Assembly: GCA_947846985.1 (NCBI GenBank)
Contig: CANTUZ010000001.1
Span: forward strand, 2,666,001-2,730,000
Reading direction: 5' to 3'
Length of the DNA stretch: 64,000 nucleotides
From: Fratercula arctica
Lineage: Eukaryota > Chordata > Aves > Charadriiformes > Alcidae
The notes under the pieces are model-generated. The model did no database searches and had not been told where the DNA came from. It saw only the letters and a list, made by a program, of their open reading frames with translations. Shown piece after piece: positions 61,001-64,000 of the stretch. Each line of letters begins with the position of its first letter. Within the stretch, counting starts at the first letter, position 1. Position numbers and translations under genes: made by a program.

Positions 61001-61794
61001 GAGGAGAGAACCTGACTCTCCTCAACAGCTTTGTAGCAGATACTGGGTCTTCAGAGCTGTGCTGAGGCTTCAGCCTGCAAGGTTTTATTGCAAAGGCTTC
61101 TGCAGAAAGCAGAGATTGCATTTGGTTATTGCTCTGCAAGAAGTTTGTACAGGTTTTTCCGGTGTCCTGTTCCGCTTCTTCAAACCTTTTTAAAATGCTA
61201 GGCACCCAGTGTGCCCTTAGCTTGTGGAAAACGTTAAGAAGCTAGAGTGCAGAGGGCGTTAGTACGTTCGGTGCTTATTTATTTAGGGAGATTAAAGTCT
61301 AAGTTTTTCTTTTGTAATCCCTTTGAAGTGTTTATCTTTTGAAGTCTGAATTCTCATTAACTGGAAGCGTACAACCCCCAAACTACATGCCGCCCTAGTT
61401 TCAAAGCGTTAATTTGAAAAAAAAAAAAATTAAGAACAATAAACAACAGGTCAGACCCATAGGGGCTACACGTCAGCCAGATCCTGGCTATTTGGGTCAT
61501 CGCTTGCCACTTTGTGAATCAAAATGGCTCTGTAGGCTGTCACCCTGGATTAGGATGTAGTCACAGGGTTTTGGCATCACTGGGCATCAGGGAGAAAGTG
61601 ATGTTCCCCTTCAGAGGTGTAAGAGTTCTCTGATAGATCAAGACATGGCCTGTAGACCTCTCTTTCTTTTTCTTTTTTTTTGTGTTTTTCCCCCCCTCGC
61701 CTCCGCTATTTTCTGTCATTAGGGCAGCAGCATGTAGCTTTTAGGGCAAAGGTGTTTTGCCAGTGTGTGCTTTCCTGCCACAATTGCAGAAACG

Positions 61795-61806
61795 CACGTG
61801 CACGTG
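61795..61806. promoter_or_regulatory. Two directly abutting CACGTG E-boxes
   Basis: CACGTGCACGTG is two perfect palindromic E-boxes with no spacer, the form bound by USF, MYC/MAX and CLOCK/BMAL1 type bHLH proteins. The sequence around is not CpG-rich. Function is inferred from the motif only. Confidence 0.3.
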
Positions 61807-61831
61807 GCAAGGAACTTTGCTTCAGATTATC

Positions 61832-61849
61832 TTGTTGTTGTTGTTGTTT
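61832..61849 (+). repeat. GTT microsatellite, about 6 copies
   Basis: TTG repeated about six times, ending in TTTG. Confidence 0.85.
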
Positions 61850-62649
61850 GCCAGGGAAAAATTTTAGATGGCAACTGGCATTTTAACCTATCTGCTGCTT
61901 TTATTTGTGCAGGGACTCTTCAGCGTTATCTATATAAAACAACGTTTGTAGCCTCAGAAAAGTGGGTGGGAGACCTCTAACCCAACCCATGAACAATGTG
62001 TTTGTTGGAAAGAATAACCCCACTGGGTCATCAAGAGGTCTTCAGCAAACGGGGGGTCATCACAGCCATTATTTGGGCACCTTCCACCACTGAAATGCAT
62101 CATCTCAGCAGTTGAGGCTGTTTATGGCTTTGGGGTGTTCTCTTACTATTCCTGCCTTGAAATTAAATCTTGATCTTGCAAGTTGAGATGTTCTGGGTCT
62201 GGGCCAACAAAATGTGGAAAGTACTGCTCAGTGTGTGTGTACATATAGATTTCCTCCGGTGTGAACGGCTGTAGCAAACATCCCTCTAAGAGTTGTTCTG
62301 GTATTAAACAGATGGGGATATTGTCCCTCTTCCATTTCCATCTTCCAAGTTGAGGAAAGTGAAATTGAGTCACTTTGGTTTGCATGAGTTCAGTATATTA
62401 AATGAAAGATTGCTATGAAAACCATGAAGAGCCTGTGAAAGTCACAAGAACTTAGATCAGTTCCTTCTAATGATTTAAATCATTTCAGTCCTGGCTGGGC
62501 GATAGAAGGGATTTCTTTTTTGTGCATAGAGCTGGAGGGTTTGCTCTGGAAGAGCTTAACTTCTATTGTTTAGAAAGCATTTAAGGAAAATCAGGATTTT
62601 CCAGTATAATTAAGGAAACAATTGATGAGAAAGCTTACAAGAATATCAA

Positions 62650-62810
62650 TAGGGATAACCGGTTATCAGTGATGTTCTCACCGAATCGGTATAGGTAATT
62701 ATTTGCTTAACAAGGTTTAAGTGTAACTAGCTTGATAGCAATTTTAATAAGAGATGGAGATGTTGAAATTATACAGACATTCTTGATAAACAGTGATCCC
62801 ATGAGTCACC
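62650..62810. promoter_or_regulatory. Candidate enhancer: GRHL palindrome, homeobox, FOX, AP-1
   Basis: A 14-base perfect palindrome GATAACCGGTTATC (62654-62667) has AACCGGTT, the Grainyhead-like consensus, at its centre. An 11-base near-palindrome ACCGAATCGGT follows (about 62680-62690), then TAATTA (62696-62701), ATAAACA (62786-62792, forkhead) and a perfect AP-1 site TGAGTCA (62802-62808). This combination is typical of epithelial enhancers in other vertebrates. The block is AT-rich and repeat-free. Confidence 0.3.
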
Positions 62811-64000
62811 AATGAGAGGAAAAACACTTCTTTTAATGTGGAAACTGGTAGAATCTGTCAAAGCTCTTTTAAAATGGGTTAGCTAAAAAAAAAAAAAATC
62901 CCAAACAACTTTGGAGACTGTATTTTCTGCATTTATTTGCATTGCAAGTGGGGCAAGTTTCCTTGGGCCTGTTTTTTGGGAGATTGCACCTTGTGTGCTT
63001 GGGCCTTTTGAGTGTCCTGCTGCTGCAATGGCCTTTTGGCCTCTACAAATATGGAGGGAGCGCATGGAGGTATGGCTGTGATGGCGATGGCATTTCTCTG
63101 CTGTGCCCCCATGCTCTACAAACAAACTTGCCTCTCTGAAACCATGGGAACCTCCTCATGGAAAGCCTGCACTTTCCGTTTGCTGGGTCTTTCCAGCAAT
63201 ATCTTGATGGATGGAGATGTAGAAGACCATGGGTCTCCTTCCCCAAGTGCTTGGGTTTGCGCACTCCAGCATCTCTGTAGACTTCAGGATTCATAAGCAT
63301 GTATCAAAGCATCCTTGGCTATATTTTGGTTCTTTCATGGATGTGCTGATCCAATTTAGGAGCCCTTGGAAGGCTCAAGCAAGGAGTTGTGTACTTATTG
63401 TACTGAACCAGTCTAGGCCTTTGGAAGAAGGCTGGAGGCAGCAGATCAAGGTAAGGCAGGCAGAACACATAGCTGTTACCTCTCCCTCCCGAGCCACCCT
63501 GACCAAACCACGTGGGTATTCAGAATAGTGGTGTCGGTAGCGTTGCTGGATGTGCGGTAAGCCGCTTGTCTCTGGGCTATTTAAAGCTTTGTCCCAAGAT
63601 GCTGAATGAGATCAGTGTGACCTGTGTGAAACTGGGTTGACAGGGGGGAAAAAAAAAAATAATCTCAAAGGGGGATTACAGGGGAGGGCTTGGACTGTAC
63701 CAAGCCGGGTGAAAGGGTTAGGTGCTGCTAAACCTGCTGTTCCGTGGCTTCACTCACATTATTTACTCAATGCCCTTCAGAACTCGTGCTGTTGCTCTTC
63801 CCTTTGCTAAAATGATAACATTAGAAGTGGTTTAACAGTTGGTTCTGATTGCTCTCTTCCCTCTCCACTCCAGGTATTGCTCCAAGGCAACAGGGATGGA
63901 GGAGTTAACTCGGAGACAAAAAGCCAAATTTTTAGGCCAAATCTCCCCAGAGAGCTTCCCGTTTAAACTTGCAATTTGAATTCCTTTTTTTTTTTTCTCC

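Larger units (their letters stand above)
58059..64000. other. Single-copy non-coding sequence to window end
   Basis: No CR1 and no supported exon. It contains a GTT run at 61832-61849, A runs near 61418-61430, 62886-62898 and 63650, abutting CACGTG boxes at 61795-61806, a motif-dense block at 62650-62810 and an acceptor-like motif ending at 63873. Confidence 0.55.

Noticed and set aside
1..64000. Endogenous retrovirus or LTR pairs
   Set aside because: No paired terminal repeats, primer-binding site, or gag/pol-like frames were seen. Solo LTRs of unknown families could still be missed by eye.
1..64000. CRISPR arrays, operons or other prokaryotic systems
   Set aside because: There are no regular spacer arrays or gene-dense coding layout; the many CR1 LINEs and low coding content exclude a prokaryotic source.

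Overview
The window looks like avian nuclear DNA. The strongest evidence is about seventeen copies of the CR1 (chicken repeat 1) LINE on both strands. Most keep the 3' end and break off at different points inside, as bird CR1 copies do, and several end in the ATTCTATG-type tail. Sequence divergence and motif differences sort them into several subfamilies. The youngest-looking one is GC-rich and homogeneous, which suggests a bird other than a chicken-like species, but the species cannot be named. No complete protein-coding gene, tRNA, rRNA or CRISPR array could be recognised.

Layout. Bases 1-395 are a minus-strand CR1 cut by the window edge. About 90 bases later a CT-triplet tract (481-538) leads into a CpG island (about 530-905) with GC boxes and a good splice donor (CAG|GTAAAG, cut after 808). 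This is best read as the promoter and 5' exon of an unidentified plus-strand gene. A degenerate CCAAAAGGTGTTTC minisatellite follows (961-1103). From about 1.1 kb to the end I see no exon I can defend. The sequence is single-copy DNA broken up by CR1 copies, homopolymers and short tandem repeats, and is plausibly one long first intron. The plus strand looks richer in T than A and carries more long T runs than A runs, as expected of a transcribed sense strand.

Notable points in the otherwise anonymous sequence are: two overlapping, mutually exclusive stem-loops at 4188-4239; a 181-base tandem duplication at 17215-17573 whose units each start with an acceptor-like motif; a CTCF-like site at 15648-15662; paired GATA sites at 32319-32344; and three motif-dense blocks that may be enhancers (10193-10283 GATA; 34291-34550 CRE/FOX/HNF1/SOX; 62650-62810 GRHL/FOX/AP-1), plus abutting CACGTG boxes at 61795-61806. 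All regulatory calls are motif readings by eye and need conservation or chromatin data. I found no convincing undescribed biological system. The most useful leads are the unidentified CpG-island promoter beside a CR1, the duplicated exon-like unit, and the motif clusters.
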